Shown: positions 63,062 through 64,000 of the stretch, piece after piece
How positions within the stretch are numbered: the stretch's first letter is position 1
How the letters are laid out: each line of letters opens with the position of its first letter
Origin: Ignavibacteria bacterium UBA7675
Lineage (GTDB): Bacteria > Bacteroidota > Ignavibacteria > Kapaibacteriales > UB7675
DNA: 64,000 nt
NCBI GenBank assembly: GCA_002483085.1
Contig: DLHF01000002.1
Span: 1 to 64,000, forward strand
Direction of reading: 5' to 3'
The notes under the pieces: model-generated
Told to the model about the DNA's origin: nothing
The model's database searches: none
Seen by the model: the letters and a program-made list of their open reading frames with translations, nothing else
Position numbers and translations under genes: made by a program

Positions 63062-64000
63062 CTATTCTTGCGAAGGTCTGTGCGGAGGCGGCGATAGAGG
63101 TAGTGGTTGAGTAAATGACGTCTGGAATGCAATGGTACGCACTCCCCGCAAACCCGAAATTTTGTCGTGAAGAAGAAGTGTGCTGGCTTCTTCGGCTTGT
63201 AATATGTCGCCAAGCGAATTGACTGCTCCACACGGAACCGCGCGGGCGTGAAGCTGTTCCAGCAAAGCAGCCGAGTCCATTTCCGCCACCGCCTCGCGCA
63301 GTATGGGCAGTAGCTCGTCGCGATGCAGCACACGGTCGTAATTTGTGCGAAAACGCTCGTCGCTGGCAATATCAGCAAGATTGAGCGCTGCACACAAGTG
63401 GCTAAACTGCCTATCGTTGCCCACAGCAAAGAGGATTTCCCTGCCGTCGCGTGTGCAAAAGACGCTTCCATAGGGCACAATCGTAGGGTGATCAGAGCCG
63501 AGGCGTTGCGGTTCGGCCTGTGCTATAAGGCTTCCGGCTGCCTGATTGACCAATGACGCTATGCCTGTGTGCAGCAGCGACACCGTCGTATAACTTCCCT
63601 CCCCTGTTCGCATGCGGTGAATCAGCGCCAGAAGAATGGCTTCCTTGAGCTGGTGCGCCGCTAATACGTCGATAAGCGCCACCGGCATTTTGAGAGGTCC
63701 GCTTTCAGGTGTGCCATTCATTGCCATAAACCCGGATTCCGCTTGGATTACCGCATCGTAGCCGGTGCGTGTACTGCCAGAACCATAACCAGTAATATGT
63801 GCGTAAATCAGCTTGGGAAAAGCGGCGTGAAGTGTGGCGTAGTCCAATCCGAACCTGCGCTCGTCGCCCGGCTTAAAGCTGACGATCACAACATCGGCGC
63901 GGGCGAGCAGCGACAGCACAGATTGCTTCCCTTCTTCGGTAGAAAGATTGGCCGCAACCGACGATTTCCCCCAGTTTACAGCCGAAAAATACGCCGAAAT
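63062..64000 (-). CDS. CaiB/BaiF family CoA-transferase (5' end cut by window edge)
   Basis: 313 codons are visible, with the start beyond the right edge. Translating the last 81 bases gives ISAYFSAVNWGKSSVAANLSTEEG, which continues into LLARADVVIVSFKPGDERRFGLDYATLHAAFPKLIYAHITGYG, the classic family III CoA-transferase pattern. An ATG at 63919 is internal. FMAMNGTPESGPLKMPVALIDVLAAHQ and GSVFCTRDGREILFAVGNDRQF support the call. These enzymes move CoA between organic acids (carnitine, oxalate, succinate types). The nucleophilic Asp, usually in the MLADLGA-type region further on, falls near VALIDV here or beyond what I can align. Convergent with the isoaspartyl peptidase gene. Confidence 0.88.
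   Translation of the reverse strand: MSAYFSAVNWGKSSVAANLSTEEGKQSVLSLLARADVVIVSFKPGDERRFGLDYATLHAAFPKLIYAHITGYGSGSTRTGYDAVIQAESGFMAMNGTPESGPLKMPVALIDVLAAHQLKEAILLALIHRMRTGEGSYTTVSLLHTGIASLVNQAAGSLIAQAEPQRLGSDHPTIVPYGSVFCTRDGREILFAVGNDRQFSHLCAALNLADIASDERFRTNYDRVLHRDELLPILREAVAEMDSAALLEQLHARAVPCGAVNSLGDILQAEEASTLLLHDKISGLRGVRTIAFQTSFTQPLPLSPPPHRPSQE

Overview
The window looks like chromosomal DNA of a free-living Gram-negative bacterium of the Bacteroidota/Chlorobiota (FCB) group, perhaps an Ignavibacteria- or Kapabacteria-like lineage. The support is several secreted proteins with C-terminal type IX secretion (T9SS) sorting domains of the 'PNPxS/A...G.Y' kind, a CarboxypepD_reg-DUF5686 outer-membrane protein, a BshB1-type bacillithiol enzyme, and many outer-membrane barrels, at roughly 50% GC. 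The taxonomic call is inference. I see no rRNA, tRNA, CRISPR array or complete insertion sequence.

Layout. 1-3.4 kb: a tandemly duplicated module of a porin-like barrel and a small phosphate-binding-like periplasmic protein; the second copy runs off the left edge. 4.2-4.9 kb: pirin. 5.1-11 kb: a nitrite/nitric-oxide cluster with an Rrf2/NsrR-like regulator, RIC (ScdA/YtfE) Fe-S repair protein, an alginate-export-type porin, a NirK copper nitrite reductase fused to cytochrome c, NirV and a SCO1-like copper chaperone. Two near-identical inverted repeats lie before the regulator and before ric. 11.4-20.6 kb: a T9SS-exported FG-GAP protein, the DUF5686 protein, riboflavin synthase, a CnoX-like thioredoxin and a cysteine-patterned repeat lipoprotein. 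21-25.2 kb: a TolC/MacB-permease/MacA export operon without its ATPase. 25.4-27.5 kb: a NotI-like restriction-modification pair beside a short inverted-repeat element. 27.7-34.2 kb: barrel protein, OmpA/PD40 protein, Fic protein with an iterated upstream repeat, PEP carboxykinase. 34.4-48.4 kb: THUMP-like methyltransferase, two beta-propeller T9SS cargo proteins, a chemoreceptor, DedA, a YheT hydrolase, a TolB-like lipoprotein and a giant TPR/DUF3857/transglutaminase protein.

48.5-64 kb has the character of a replication-origin neighbourhood. An AT-rich, gene-free kilobase (50.2-51.2 kb) carries five consensus DnaA boxes, all in one orientation. Two parS-like 16-mers bracket mnmG (gidA), and mnmE lies further on. 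Housekeeping genes (bshB1, rpiB, serS, an rmlD-like gene, birA, coaX, isoaspartyl peptidase) fill the rest, and a CaiB-type CoA-transferase runs off the right edge.

The most interesting signals beyond ordinary genes are the candidate oriC with the parS pair, the Rrf2 operator pair, a previously unannotated dispersed intergenic repeat (about seven copies), the Fic upstream iterons, the duplicated porin/binding-protein module, and the CC...C...C repeat lipoprotein.
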